DNA of 64,000 nt from Streptomyces rhizosphaerihabitans (GTDB taxonomy: Bacteria; Actinomycetota; Actinomycetes; Streptomycetales; Streptomycetaceae). Under the pieces are notes generated by a model. The model made no database searches and was not told the DNA's origin. It saw only the letters and a program-made list of their open reading frames with translations. Below, piece after piece: positions 23,004 to 31,503 of the stretch (positions are counted from its first letter, which is position 1; each line of letters opens with the position of its first letter). The DNA lies in assembly GCF_025399795.1 (NCBI RefSeq), contig NZ_JAODTZ010000010.1:124001-188000 (forward strand). The letters run 5' to 3'. The translations under genes were made by a program, and so were the position numbers.

Positions 23004-25571
23004 TCACTCGTGCGCGATGGCCGCGAGCACATTCATGCGGGACGCGCGCAGAGCCGGAAGCAGCGCCGCGACGATACCGACGACGGCCGAGCCGATCACG
23101 ACCGCGACGATCGTCGTCCAGGGGATCGCGAGCGCCTCCATGCCCTGCAGCGCGAGCACCTGCTGGACGCAGACACCCCAGATGATCCCCAGCGCCAGGC
23201 CGAGGACCGCGCCGAACACGGCGATCACCACGGACTCCAGACGGATCATCCGGCGCAGCTGGCGCCGGCCGAGACCGATGGCGCGCAGCAGGCCGATCTC
23301 GCGGGTGCGCTCCACGACCGACAGGGCGAGGGTGTTGACCACACCCAGCACCGCGATGACGATCGCGAGCCCGAGCAGCGCGTACACGAGGTAGAGCAGC
23401 ACGGCGATCTGGTCGTGGACCAGCTTCTTGTAGTCGGCCTGGTCACGGACCTGTACCTGCGGATACGGTTCGAGGGTCTTCTCCAGAGGCGGGCGCAGCC
23501 GGTCCGGGGCGGTGCCCGGGGCCGCGTTCACGTACAGCGACGAGTCCTGCCCGCCGGGCACGTACTTCTCGATCGTGCCGAAACCGAAGAAGAGTCCGCC
23601 CTGCATGCCGAACCCGCCGCTGCCGGCCTGGTCGGTGAGCGCGCCCACCGTCAGTTCCGTCCTGCGGCCTGCGGGGAACTCGACGGGGATCGTGCTGCCG
23701 ACCCGCACGTCGTGGTCCTCGGCGAACTTCGCGTCCATGGCGATGTGTCCGTCGCCGAGCGCGGCCGCGGTGTCGCCCTGCGCGTAGGTGATGTGGGCGA
23801 CTTCGTCGAGCTGCGGATCGTAGGCCGAGGCGGTCGTCTCGACCCGCTTGCCGTCGGGCAGCCGGACCGCGACCGGGCTGAACCGCTGGCGGACGACGAG
23901 CCCGACACCCTCCGTGGCGCGCACCTTGTCGGTGACCTCGTGCGAGAACGGCACGAAGTTGGCGTTCTGGAGCACGAAGTCGGCGCCGAGGGTTTTGTCG
24001 ATCTGCTGGTCGAAGGACTTGCTCATGGACGCACTGGCCACGGACATCCCGCCGACCAGGGCGAGCCCGACCATCAGCGCGGCCGCGGTGGCGCCCGTGC
24101 GCCGTGGATTGCGCAGCGCGTTGCGCTGGCTCATCCGGCCCACCGGGCCGAAGATCGCCGGGAACGCGCCCCCGAGGACGCGGATCACCGGCCGGACCAG
24201 CAGCGGCCCCGCGATCACCGTGGCGATCAGCGTCAGGACGACACCGAGGCCCAGCAGGGAGGCCGCGGTCGAGGTCTTCGTCGAGGCCGCGCATCCCGCG
24301 AGAGCCGCGGCCCCGGCCGCGCCGACGACTCCGCCCACCACGGCCCGTACCCGCAACGGCCGTCCCACGCCCGCGACTTCGGCGTCCGAGAGGGCCGCCA
24401 TGGGGGAGACGGTCGCCGCGCGCCTGGCCGGGAGATAGGCCGCGACATAGGTGACGCCGACCCCGACGACGTACGCCGCCACGGGTGTCGGCCAACCGAT
24501 CACCATCTCCGTGGACTTGAGGTTCATGCCGAACGCGGTCATCAGCTTGATCAGACCGACCGCCAGTCCGATCCCGGCCGCGAGGCCGAGAGTCGAACCG
24601 ACCAGGCCGAGGAGCAGCGCCTCGGTGAGCACCGACCGGCGCACCTGACGGCGGTCGGCGCCGAGTGCCCGCAGCAGCCCGAGTTCCCGGGTGCGCTGGG
24701 CGATCAGCATCGAGAAGGTGTTGACGATGAGGAATATGCCGACGAGTACCGCGATCCCGGCGAAGCCGAGCATCACGTACTTGATGACGTCGAGGAACCC
24801 GCCGAGCTGGGCGGCGGCCGACTTCGCCTGCTCCTCGGCGGTCTTCACGTCGTAGGTCCTGGCGCCGAGTTCGGCGGAGACCCGCTGCTTGAGCACGGCG
24901 TCGTCGACGCCAGGCGCGGCGTCCACGGAGACGCTCGTGGCGACGTCGGAGGCGCCGAGCAGTTTGGACTGCGCGGTCGGGGTGTCGAGGAAGATCAGCG
25001 CGGCACCGGGGTTGGTGGTGGTGAAGGTGGCGATCCCGACGATCCGCACCTTGAACGAGCCGGGCTGCGCCTGCACCGTCAGGGTGTCACCGATGCCGAG
25101 GTGCTTCTTGTCGGCGGTGTCCGCGTCGAGCAGTGCCTCGCCGCTGCCGTGCGGCTCGTGCCCGGAGGTCAGCTTCACCGGACTGCGCTCGGTGATCTGC
25201 CAGTTGGTGACGATGGTGGGGGCGCCGGTCGTCGGTCCGACCGACTTGTTCGCGCTGTCGACGACCGGGGCGTTCTCCACCGACGCGTCGACATGGGTGG
25301 CGGCCACTCCGTCGACCTCGGCGAGCCTGTCGGCGAGCGAGGCCGGCACGGTCTCGGTGGCGCCGGTCGGCAGTTGTGACTTCAGGTCGTTCTTGGGCTC
25401 GACGGTCACATCGGCCGCGGTGGAGGCGAAGAGCCGGTCGAACGTGCGGGTCACCGTGTCCGAGAAGATGAGACTGCCCGCGACGAAGGCCACGGACAGC
25501 ACGATGGCCAGTGCCGAGAGCAGCAGCCGGCCTTTGTGCGCGAGAAAGCTTCGCAGTGTCGCCTTGAGCAC
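23004..25571 (-). CDS. ABC transporter permease, FtsX/MacB type (two FtsX domains)
   Basis: 855 aa with about ten membrane segments in the arrangement of a double-FtsX permease. An N-terminal helix (LLLSALAIVLSVAFVAGSLIF) is followed by a large extracellular domain and a first FtsX core (VMLGFAGIAVLVGIFLIVNTFSMLIAQRTRELGLLRALGADRRQV). A middle helix set, a second extracellular domain and a second FtsX core follow (LLGLAIVIAVLGVVNTLALSVVERTREIGLLRAIGLGRRQL). The start is GTG 25571, 7 bp after the ATPase stop. Family members export peptides or lipids, or act as mechanotransmission complexes; the substrate is unknown. Confidence 0.93.
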   Translation of the reverse strand: MLKATLRSFLAHKGRLLLSALAIVLSVAFVAGSLIFSDTVTRTFDRLFASTAADVTVEPKNDLKSQLPTGATETVPASLADRLAEVDGVAATHVDASVENAPVVDSANKSVGPTTGAPTIVTNWQITERSPVKLTSGHEPHGSGEALLDADTADKKHLGIGDTLTVQAQPGSFKVRIVGIATFTTTNPGAALIFLDTPTAQSKLLGASDVATSVSVDAAPGVDDAVLKQRVSAELGARTYDVKTAEEQAKSAAAQLGGFLDVIKYVMLGFAGIAVLVGIFLIVNTFSMLIAQRTRELGLLRALGADRRQVRRSVLTEALLLGLVGSTLGLAAGIGLAVGLIKLMTAFGMNLKSTEMVIGWPTPVAAYVVGVGVTYVAAYLPARRAATVSPMAALSDAEVAGVGRPLRVRAVVGGVVGAAGAAALAGCAASTKTSTAASLLGLGVVLTLIATVIAGPLLVRPVIRVLGGAFPAIFGPVGRMSQRNALRNPRRTGATAAALMVGLALVGGMSVASASMSKSFDQQIDKTLGADFVLQNANFVPFSHEVTDKVRATEGVGLVVRQRFSPVAVRLPDGKRVETTASAYDPQLDEVAHITYAQGDTAAALGDGHIAMDAKFAEDHDVRVGSTIPVEFPAGRRTELTVGALTDQAGSGGFGMQGGLFFGFGTIEKYVPGGQDSSLYVNAAPGTAPDRLRPPLEKTLEPYPQVQVRDQADYKKLVHDQIAVLLYLVYALLGLAIVIAVLGVVNTLALSVVERTREIGLLRAIGLGRRQLRRMIRLESVVIAVFGAVLGLALGIIWGVCVQQVLALQGMEALAIPWTTIVAVVIGSAVVGIVAALLPALRASRMNVLAAIAHE

Positions 25572-25578
25572 GACCGCC

Positions 25579-26571
25579 TCAGTCCTTGTCGGGGGTTACG
25601 TCACCGGAGCCGCTGTCGGGAGCGGTGCCGCCGGAGCTGCCGTGGGCCGTGTCGCCGGCGGCGGCGACCGGAGTGGTGCCATTCGCGCCGTCGGAGCGGG
25701 CCGTGTCACTTGAGTCGGCATCTGTACGGGCCGCGGCACCGAAGTCGCGGTCGGGCGTCGCTTCGCCGGGCTCGCCGCGCCCGCCGTCGAAGGTCACCCG
25801 GGTCGTGTCGAAACGCTTCATCCGCTCCAGCACGGCTTCGGCCGAGGGCCGCTCCATCTCGTCCACGATCCGCCCGTCCGCGAGGAAGAGCACCAGATCG
25901 GAGTGGGCGGCCGCGCCGGGGTCGTGGGTGACCATGACGACGGTCTGGCCCAGCTCGTCGACGGCCCCGCGCAGGAAGCCGAGGACTTCGAGACCGGCGC
26001 GGGAGTCGAGGTTGCCGGTCGGCTCGTCCGCGAAGATCAGCTCGGGCCGGGAGGCGAGCGCCCGTGCACAGGCGACGCGCTGTTGCTGTCCCCCGGAGAG
26101 CTGGGCGGGCCGGTGCTTCAGCCGGTCGCGCAGCCCGAGGGTGTCGATGACCTGGTCCAGCCACTTCTGGTCGGGCTTCTGGCCCGCGATGTCCATGGGC
26201 AGCGTGATGTTCTCCGCCGCGTTCAGCGTGGGGATCAGATTGAAGGACTGGAACATGAAGCCGATCCGGTCCCGTCGCAGCCGGGTCAGTTCGCGGTCCT
26301 TCAGTCCGGTGATCTCGGTGTCGCCCAGCCAGACCTGGCCGGCCGAGACGTTGTCGAGGCCCGCCAGGCAGTGCATGAGGGTGGACTTCCCGGAGCCCGA
26401 GGGGCCCATGACGGCGGTGAATCGGCCGCGCGCGATGTCCACGTCGACCGAGTCGAGGGCCAGCACCGTGGTCTCGCCGGAACCGTACGCCTTGGTCAGG
26501 CCGCGGGCGCGGGCGGCGATCCCGTCCCCCTCCGCGCGGCCGGGAACCTGCTCCGCAGCAGCTGTGGACAA
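25579..26571 (-). CDS. ABC transporter ATP-binding protein (MacB/LolD type) with acidic low-complexity tail
   Basis: 330 aa. Walker A GPSGSGKST, Q-loop MFQSFNLIPTLNA, signature LSGGQQQRV, Walker B LIFADEPTGNLD and H-loop THD are all intact within residues about 20-240. I chose the TTG at 26571 because GAGGAGG lies 6 bp upstream. After FDTTRVTFDGG the last 65 or so residues are Asp/Ser/Thr/Gly-rich and disordered, well beyond the usual LolD length. It pairs with the double-FtsX permease 7 bp downstream. Confidence 0.92.
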   Translation of the reverse strand: MSTAAAEQVPGRAEGDGIAARARGLTKAYGSGETTVLALDSVDVDIARGRFTAVMGPSGSGKSTLMHCLAGLDNVSAGQVWLGDTEITGLKDRELTRLRRDRIGFMFQSFNLIPTLNAAENITLPMDIAGQKPDQKWLDQVIDTLGLRDRLKHRPAQLSGGQQQRVACARALASRPELIFADEPTGNLDSRAGLEVLGFLRGAVDELGQTVVMVTHDPGAAAHSDLVLFLADGRIVDEMERPSAEAVLERMKRFDTTRVTFDGGRGEPGEATPDRDFGAAARTDADSSDTARSDGANGTTPVAAAGDTAHGSSGGTAPDSGSGDVTPDKD

Positions 26572-26684
26572 GACCGCCTCCTCTGTGGTGGATGTCCGGA
26601 CTCCTCGTCCAGCCCGAGCGTAGTGTGATCGGAGGCACACTCGGTATCCCCCCTAGGTCCCGGACGGTCTCCGCCCCAGGGTGT

Positions 26685-26775
26685 GCCCCTGATATCGATG
26701 TAAGGGGCAATCTCCACCGTGGTTCTCCACCTCCGGGCCAGGCCCCCTTGTCTGTGCTAGCGATATCGCGCTAGC
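26685..26775. promoter_or_regulatory. Operator candidates of the RHH-Fic-like pair
   Basis: Two sites share the core GATATCG. The first (26685-26708) has GCCCCT and AGGGGC arms around GATATCGATGTA. The second (26756-26775) has GCTAGC arms around the perfect palindrome GCGATATCGC (26760-26769) and ends 8 bp before the RHH start codon. This fits autoregulation by the RHH protein. Confidence 0.6.
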
Positions 26776-26783
26776 TTCGAAGG

Positions 26784-27023
26784 ATGGCGAAGACTCAGCT
26801 GAACGTCCGGGTGGACGAAGGCACGGCGCGGGCCGCCCGGGAGCGAGCCCTGGAACGGGGGATGAGCGTGAACCGCTACATCGAGGAGCTGGTCCGGCAG
26901 GACACCGGGGAGGTGGGCCACACCTTCGTGGAGGCCGCCGCCGATTTCATGAAGCAGTACGAGTCCGTGTTCGCCGAGGAATTCGGCGCGGACCGTGAAG
27001 GCACCCGCGAAGGTCGTCGTTGA
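26784..27023 (+). CDS. Ribbon-helix-helix antitoxin-like protein
   Basis: 79 aa. Residues 1-45 form an Arc/MetJ-type ribbon-helix-helix (TQLNVRVDEGTARAARERALERGMSVNRYIEELVRQD). The rest is a charged helical tail (FVEAAADFMKQYESVFAEEFG) of the kind that wraps a toxin. It overlaps the next gene, a Fic/Doc-like protein, by 29 bp. The pair has the order, sizes and overlap of a type II toxin-antitoxin system. Palindromes just upstream support autoregulation. The ATG has only a weak AAGG directly before it, so translation may be leaderless. Confidence 0.82.
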   Translation: MAKTQLNVRVDEGTARAARERALERGMSVNRYIEELVRQDTGEVGHTFVEAAADFMKQYESVFAEEFGADREGTREGRR

Positions 27024-27402
27024 TCCCTTGAGCAGTCTCAGAGTCGATCTTGCCTGGCTCCTCATGATCGCCGAACAGAAAACGCCCGGAGATCCCCAGG
27101 TCACCGACTGGGGAGCCCTTGTCGCCGCCGTCAGCCGGCACGAGGCGGAGATCTTCGGCATTCCCGTCTACGACAGCCCGCACGCCCGCGCCGCCGCGCT
27201 CCTCCAGCTCCTGCTGCACGTCCCGGCGCTCGAACGCTCCAACGCGATGTTCGCCTCGGCCGTCGCGTACGCCTATCTCGTCGCCAGCGGACTGAAGGTC
27301 GTCACCTCACCCGAACAGGTGCGGGAGCTGGCCCGCCTGGTGAAGAGCGGCGAGGCCACCGTGCACGACATCGCGCACGAACTGCGCCGCTGGAGCCTGT
27401 GA
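26995..27402 (+). CDS. Fic/Doc-like toxin-component protein with degenerate catalytic motif
   Basis: 135 aa. The helical pattern is that of Doc-type Fic proteins. Where active Fic proteins have HPFxxGNGR (or DGNKR in Doc), this one reads LHVPALERSNAMFASAV. The motif His is kept or displaced, but the Gly-Asn-Gly/Lys-Arg ATP-binding part is replaced by ERSN. AMPylation or kinase activity is therefore doubtful. The start is GTG 26995, inside the RHH gene. It may be an inactive toxin, a changed activity or a domesticated regulator. Similar degenerate copies are often annotated as fic-family toxin in Streptomyces. Confidence 0.72.
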   Translation: MKAPAKVVVDPLSSLRVDLAWLLMIAEQKTPGDPQVTDWGALVAAVSRHEAEIFGIPVYDSPHARAAALLQLLLHVPALERSNAMFASAVAYAYLVASGLKVVTSPEQVRELARLVKSGEATVHDIAHELRRWSL

Positions 27403-27413
27403 CGCAGCTCCCG

Positions 27414-28121
27414 TCACCGACCGGGCATGTCCTGGTCGAGCGGCCGACGGGCCGTGCCCAGGACGCAGTACGACGTGGGCAGGCGCGGTCCCTTGTCGGG
27501 CATCAACAGGCTTCGGTACGGGCCCAGTTCGAACCCCGCCTCACGCAGTGCGGCGATCGGGTCGCGGGCCACGTGACAGCCGCCGCACAGCCGTGGCCAC
27601 ACCGTGGCGTCCAATCCCCGCTGGACGGACGCCATCATTCGTCCGCCACCCCTGCCGTGCTCGAAGAACCGCACCGTGCCACCGGGGCGCAGCACCCGCC
27701 GTACCTCGGCGAGCGCCCTCGGCACGTCCCGCACGCTGCACAGCACCAGCGAGAGCACGGCGGCGTCGTACGCCTCACTCTTGACCGGCAGGGCCTCCGC
27801 GGCGCCCGGCGCCACATCGACGGGTACCTCGCAGCGCAGCGCCGCCTCCACCGCCAACTGCCGGAGCAGCCGCTCGGGTTCGATGGCGACGACCTCGGAG
27901 ACGGTGCCCGGATAGTGGGCGAAGTTCAGGCCGTTGCCCGCGCCGATCTCGATGACCCGCCCGGACAGCCCGGTGAGCAGCCGTTCGCGTACCCGGCCCA
28001 TCCCCATCCGGGTCTCGGCGCCGACGCTGAAACGGGCGTAGTAGCGGGCGAACACCGGATGGTGCACGGCCTCCGGAGAGACCTTGCCCGAGCCGGCAGA
28101 CCGGAGCGGCATGAACGGCAT
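27414..28121 (-). CDS. Class I SAM-dependent methyltransferase
   Basis: 235 aa. Rossmann methyltransferase: motif I VIEIGAGNGLNFAHYP, motif II VVAIEPERLLRQL, AAEALPVKSEAYDAAVLSLVLCSVRD and the post-motif PRALAEVRRVLRPGGTVRFFEH. It resembles small-molecule or phospholipid methyltransferases (METTL7/Pmt-like); the substrate is unknown. I chose ATG 28121 over 28181 because CCCGGGAGG precedes it. It converges on the Fic-like gene with 11 bp between stops. Confidence 0.9.
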   Translation of the reverse strand: MPFMPLRSAGSGKVSPEAVHHPVFARYYARFSVGAETRMGMGRVRERLLTGLSGRVIEIGAGNGLNFAHYPGTVSEVVAIEPERLLRQLAVEAALRCEVPVDVAPGAAEALPVKSEAYDAAVLSLVLCSVRDVPRALAEVRRVLRPGGTVRFFEHGRGGGRMMASVQRGLDATVWPRLCGGCHVARDPIAALREAGFELGPYRSLLMPDKGPRLPTSYCVLGTARRPLDQDMPGR

Positions 28122-28191
28122 GACGGACCTCCCGGGGGGACAGGGCTTACCGAGATTGTCCCCCCGGGACGTCCGCCGCACGCGCCGCGTG

Positions 28192-28878
28192 TCAGGCGAT
28201 GAAGTTGCGCACCTGTGTGTAGACGCCGTAATCGTTGTTCATGTCGGTGTGCGAGATGCAGCCGACACCGACATTCGTGGCACCGGACAGCAGCGCTGTG
28301 CTGTCCGGATTCAGCGCCTCGTCGCAGTTCGACCAGTAGGTGGCGTACGTCACGCTGCCCGGTGTCTCGTCACCGGAGTTCAGAGACGTCAGGAACGAGC
28401 TGCCGGTGTACATCTCGGTGCATGACGTATACAGCCAGGTGCACCACGAGGCGACACTCGTCCCGTGGTTCACCCCGGCGACGGAGACGAAGTCGTCGAC
28501 GTACGCCGTTCCGCCGAGGTTCTTGAGGTAGTACCGAGAGTTCATCGCACCCATGGAGTGGACGACCAGGTCGACCTTCGAGGCGCCCGTCTGCGCGAGC
28601 ACGCTCTTGACCTCGGTGGCCAGTTGCTGCGCCGTGGTCACGTTCGACTGTTTCCAGTCGTACGACCACGCGAACAGCTCGGAGGAGGAGTATCCGTCCG
28701 CCTTGAAGTCGGTGATCCACTCGTCCCAGCTGCTCGCCGAACTGCTGAGCCCGTGCACGAAGAGCACGGGATTGTGGGTGGCCGCCTGAGCGGGTGCCGC
28801 GGAGAGGGAGAGCGACAGAAGAAGCGTCGCGGCCACGGCTGAGACACATGTGACGGCGCGGCGCAGGACAGGCTGCAT
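28192..28878 (-). CDS. Secreted class 2 lipase / esterase
   Basis: 228 aa. A Sec signal peptide (residues 1-32: basic MQPVLRR, a hydrophobic Val/Ala/Leu core, cleavage near APAQAA) precedes a LipA-type lipase. [17 protein letters not shown] gives the oxyanion loop. The nucleophile elbow is [17 protein letters not shown] (AHSMG-like). The Asp follows in the middle, and the catalytic His is in [12 protein letters not shown]. Several cysteines ([18 protein letters not shown]) suggest disulphides. AGGAGG sits 4 bp before the ATG. The protein matches lipase class 2 in size and order. Confidence 0.92.
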   Translation of the reverse strand: MQPVLRRAVTCVSAVAATLLLSLSLSAAPAQAATHNPVLFVHGLSSSASSWDEWITDFKADGYSSSELFAWSYDWKQSNVTTAQQLATEVKSVLAQTGASKVDLVVHSMGAMNSRYYLKNLGGTAYVDDFVSVAGVNHGTSVASWCTWLYTSCTEMYTGSSFLTSLNSGDETPGSVTYATYWSNCDEALNPDSTALLSGATNVGVGCISHTDMNNDYGVYTQVRNFIA

Positions 28879-29055
28879 GGTGCCTCCTGAAAGGGGTGGG
28901 GGTGGCAGGAGTGTCAGCCCGGGTCTACGCGCGCCGCATCAGTGAAATCGCCGGTCTTTACTTGCCAGTTAACCCGCCGGTAACGTCATGCGTGTGGTGA
29001 CTTCGGTGAACCCCCCGCCTCTCCCGCACACTTCGCCACCGCAGCCCCCGCACCT

Positions 29056-31407
29056 GTGGCGGCGACTCGACCCCGTACAGCGAGAACACCAGACGGCTCC
29101 ACCCGAACACGGCTGCCGGCAGGCCGAGTCGGACCCCCCCCACGGTCCGAACCCGGCCTCGGCGCCTCATGGTCGGAACGAGACCTCGGTCCCTCGCTGT
29201 CCGAGGGCGTGCGCGTACGCGTTCTGCGGGCCGCGCACGGCGACCGGCGCGTGGCCCGGGAACTCGCCTCGGTGCTGACCGAGCGTCAGCTGGCCGGTCT
29301 GGAGCCGCTTCCGGTGCAGCCTCCCGTCCTGCTGCGGGTGTACCGCCAGGAAATCCGGGGCCTGCCGGACAGCACCCGTTTTCTCCTGCTCCTGGCGGCG
29401 GCCGACCAGTACCCCGTCGACACGCACGCCTTTCTGCGTGCCGTGACGGCGGCCCGGCTGGACACCCGGCCCATCGACGCCGCCGAAGCGGCCGGACTCG
29501 CCCACGCCACCGCCGGTGGGGTCGTCTTCCGTGACCCGTGGACGCGGATCGCGGCCTACGAGACCGCGTCCACGACGGAGCACCGCGCGGTCCATCGGCT
29601 GCTCGCCCGGGTGCTGCGCGGCGAGGGCGAGTCACCGAGGCGCTCCTGGCACCGGGGCGCCGCGGCGCTCGGCCCCAGCAGACGGCTCGCCGCGGAACTG
29701 ACGGCGGCCGCGAGCACGGCGCGCCGGGTGGGCGAACACACCCTGGCCTGCACCCTCGCCGAACGCGCCGCGGCGCTCGCGCCTGAACCGGGCGAGCGCA
29801 CCCGACTGCTCGCCCGAGCAGCCGCCGACGCCTGGCGCTCCGGCGACGGCGACCGGGCCAGCCGTCTGGTCGTGTCCACCGACGACGACGGACTGAGCGG
29901 TCTGCTCGCGCTCCGCGCGGGGAACGCGACCGACGCCTTCGACGCCCTGCTGACCGCCGCGGTGCTGCACACGGGCCGCGCGGACGCGTCGGCCGGCGTG
30001 CAGGCGTACCTCCCGGGCGCCACGGAGTCCGGCGCCCGCGCACGGTCCCACGGCGCCGCGGATCCCGGTGGTCCAGCGCTCCCGGGGAGCCCGGGTGTGC
30101 CCACCCACCGTGACACCGCCGCGCATTTCCTCGCCCGCGCCACCGAAGCCGCCATCTACACCGGCGACCTGCGCCGCTGTCGTGAGGCGGCCGCCGTGGC
30201 CGACCGGCTGGGCATCGCGCCGCCCGGCACACTCGGCGGGCTCGCCGCCGCCGTCGAGGGCCGCTACGACGACGCGCGGGACGCGCTCAAGGCGGCCGCG
30301 GGCCGCTGCGGTCCCGGCGGCGACCCCACCGCACTGATCCACTCCGCCATCGCGGCGCTGCTGCTCGGCGACCACACCGGTGCGGCCACCGCGGCCGTCC
30401 GCGCCGCCGCCGCGGCCCGCTCCTGGGGTGAGACCGTTGCCGTGCCCCAGGCGATGGAATTCCGCGCCTACGCCGAGTTCTGGACCGGACGGCCCCGCGC
30501 CGCCGAGGCCGCCACCCTCGACGCACTGCGCCAGGCGTACGCCACCGGTCAGGACAACGCCGCCTGTCATCTCCAGGCGGCCCTCGCGATGTTCGCCGCC
30601 CTCACCGGCGACGAGGACATGTGCCGGCAGCGTGCCGGGGCCGCCCGCCGCTACGCCCTGGAGCGCGGACTCGGCCTGCCCGCCGCGCTGGCCCTGTTCG
30701 CGCTCGCCCTCCTCGACCTCGGCGCCGGCCGCTTCGCCGCCGCGGCTGCCCGGCTGCGCGCCCTGGCCGGGTTCGGCCCCGGCCACGGACACCGGGCCGT
30801 CCGGCACCTGGCGACCCCGCTGTACGTCGAGGCGGCCGCCCGCACCGGCGAAACCCGGGTGGCCAGGGCGGCCCACGCCGACTACGACCACTGGGCGCGG
30901 ACCGTACGCAGCCCCGACGAACTCGCGCTCAGCGCCCGCGGCCGTGCTCTCCTCGCGGGCGGTGCCGAGGCCGTCGATCACTACCGCACCGCCCTCGACC
31001 TGCACGCCTCGAGCACCCGGGACTTCGAACGCGCCCGCACGGAACTGCTGTTCGGCGGAGCGCTGCGGCGGCTGCGGCAGCGTACGCAGGCGCGGGACCG
31101 GCTGCACAGCGCCCTTGAGGCGTTCGAGCACTTCGGGTCGCCGCAGTGGGCCGCCCAGGCTCGGGCCGAACTCCGCGTCCTCGGCGAGTCCGCGGTACCG
31201 GCGCGGGGTGCCGAGGATCTCGCGGCCCGGCTCACCGCACAGCAGTTGATGGTGGCCCGCATGGCCGCCGAAGGCGCGACGAACCGGGAGATCGCCGCTC
31301 GGCTCGCGCTGAGTCCGAGGACCATCGACCACCATCTGCGCGGCGTGTTCACGCGGTTGGGGATCCGGTCACGGATCGAGCTGGTGCGGTTGCTCGGTGA
31401 CGGGTGA
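29056..31407 (+). CDS. LuxR-family (LAL-type) transcriptional regulator lacking the N-terminal ATPase domain
   Basis: About 780 aa; the start is uncertain (ATG 29056, or a GTG near 29209). The C-terminus has a complete LuxR HTH (LTAQQLMVARMAAEGATNREIAARLALSPRTIDHHLRGVFTRLGI). Residues about 90-700 are the Ala/Leu/Arg-rich helical repeats of large LuxR (LAL) regulators. The segment LRGLPDSTRFLLLLAAADQ normally follows the AAA-type ATPase domain. Here that domain, with its Walker A and B motifs, is absent, so about 250 residues are missing compared with full-length LALs. The first 50 residues look like low-complexity read-in sequence. It may be truncated or may have lost ATP control. It ends inside a satellite repeat. 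Confidence 0.78.
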   Translation: MAATRPRTARTPDGSTRTRLPAGRVGPPPRSEPGLGASWSERDLGPSLSEGVRVRVLRAAHGDRRVARELASVLTERQLAGLEPLPVQPPVLLRVYRQEIRGLPDSTRFLLLLAAADQYPVDTHAFLRAVTAARLDTRPIDAAEAAGLAHATAGGVVFRDPWTRIAAYETASTTEHRAVHRLLARVLRGEGESPRRSWHRGAAALGPSRRLAAELTAAASTARRVGEHTLACTLAERAAALAPEPGERTRLLARAAADAWRSGDGDRASRLVVSTDDDGLSGLLALRAGNATDAFDALLTAAVLHTGRADASAGVQAYLPGATESGARARSHGAADPGGPALPGSPGVPTHRDTAAHFLARATEAAIYTGDLRRCREAAAVADRLGIAPPGTLGGLAAAVEGRYDDARDALKAAAGRCGPGGDPTALIHSAIAALLLGDHTGAATAAVRAAAAARSWGETVAVPQAMEFRAYAEFWTGRPRAAEAATLDALRQAYATGQDNAACHLQAALAMFAALTGDEDMCRQRAGAARRYALERGLGLPAALALFALALLDLGAGRFAAAAARLRALAGFGPGHGHRAVRHLATPLYVEAAARTGETRVARAAHADYDHWARTVRSPDELALSARGRALLAGGAEAVDHYRTALDLHASSTRDFERARTELLFGGALRRLRQRTQARDRLHSALEAFEHFGSPQWAAQARAELRVLGESAVPARGAEDLAARLTAQQLMVARMAAEGATNREIAARLALSPRTIDHHLRGVFTRLGIRSRIELVRLLGDG

Positions 31408-31497
31408 CGGGTGACGGGTGACGGGTGACGAGTGGTGGGTGAGTGGTGGGTGAGTGGTGGGTGATGGGTGGTGAGTGACAAGTGGTGGGTGAGGGGG
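31396..31497. repeat. Compound short-period satellite after the LAL gene
   Basis: Five copies of the heptamer GGTGACG (31396-31430) include the stop codon of the regulator. Three copies of the 11-mer AGTGGTGGGTG (31431-31463) follow, then related GTGGTGAGTGA words. It fills the gap between convergent genes (LAL and bioD). Confidence 0.92.
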
Positions 31498-31503
31498 GCG
31501 ACG

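Noticed and set aside
21585..25379. Very long plus-strand ORF opposite the LLM oxidoreductase and ABC permease genes
   Set aside because: It is antisense to clearly recognisable genes, has no family features and arises from GC-rich codon bias.
28958..30232. Minus-strand ORF opposite the LAL gene start
   Set aside because: Arg/Gly/Pro-rich antisense translation without a domain; the LAL frame has a clear scaffold.
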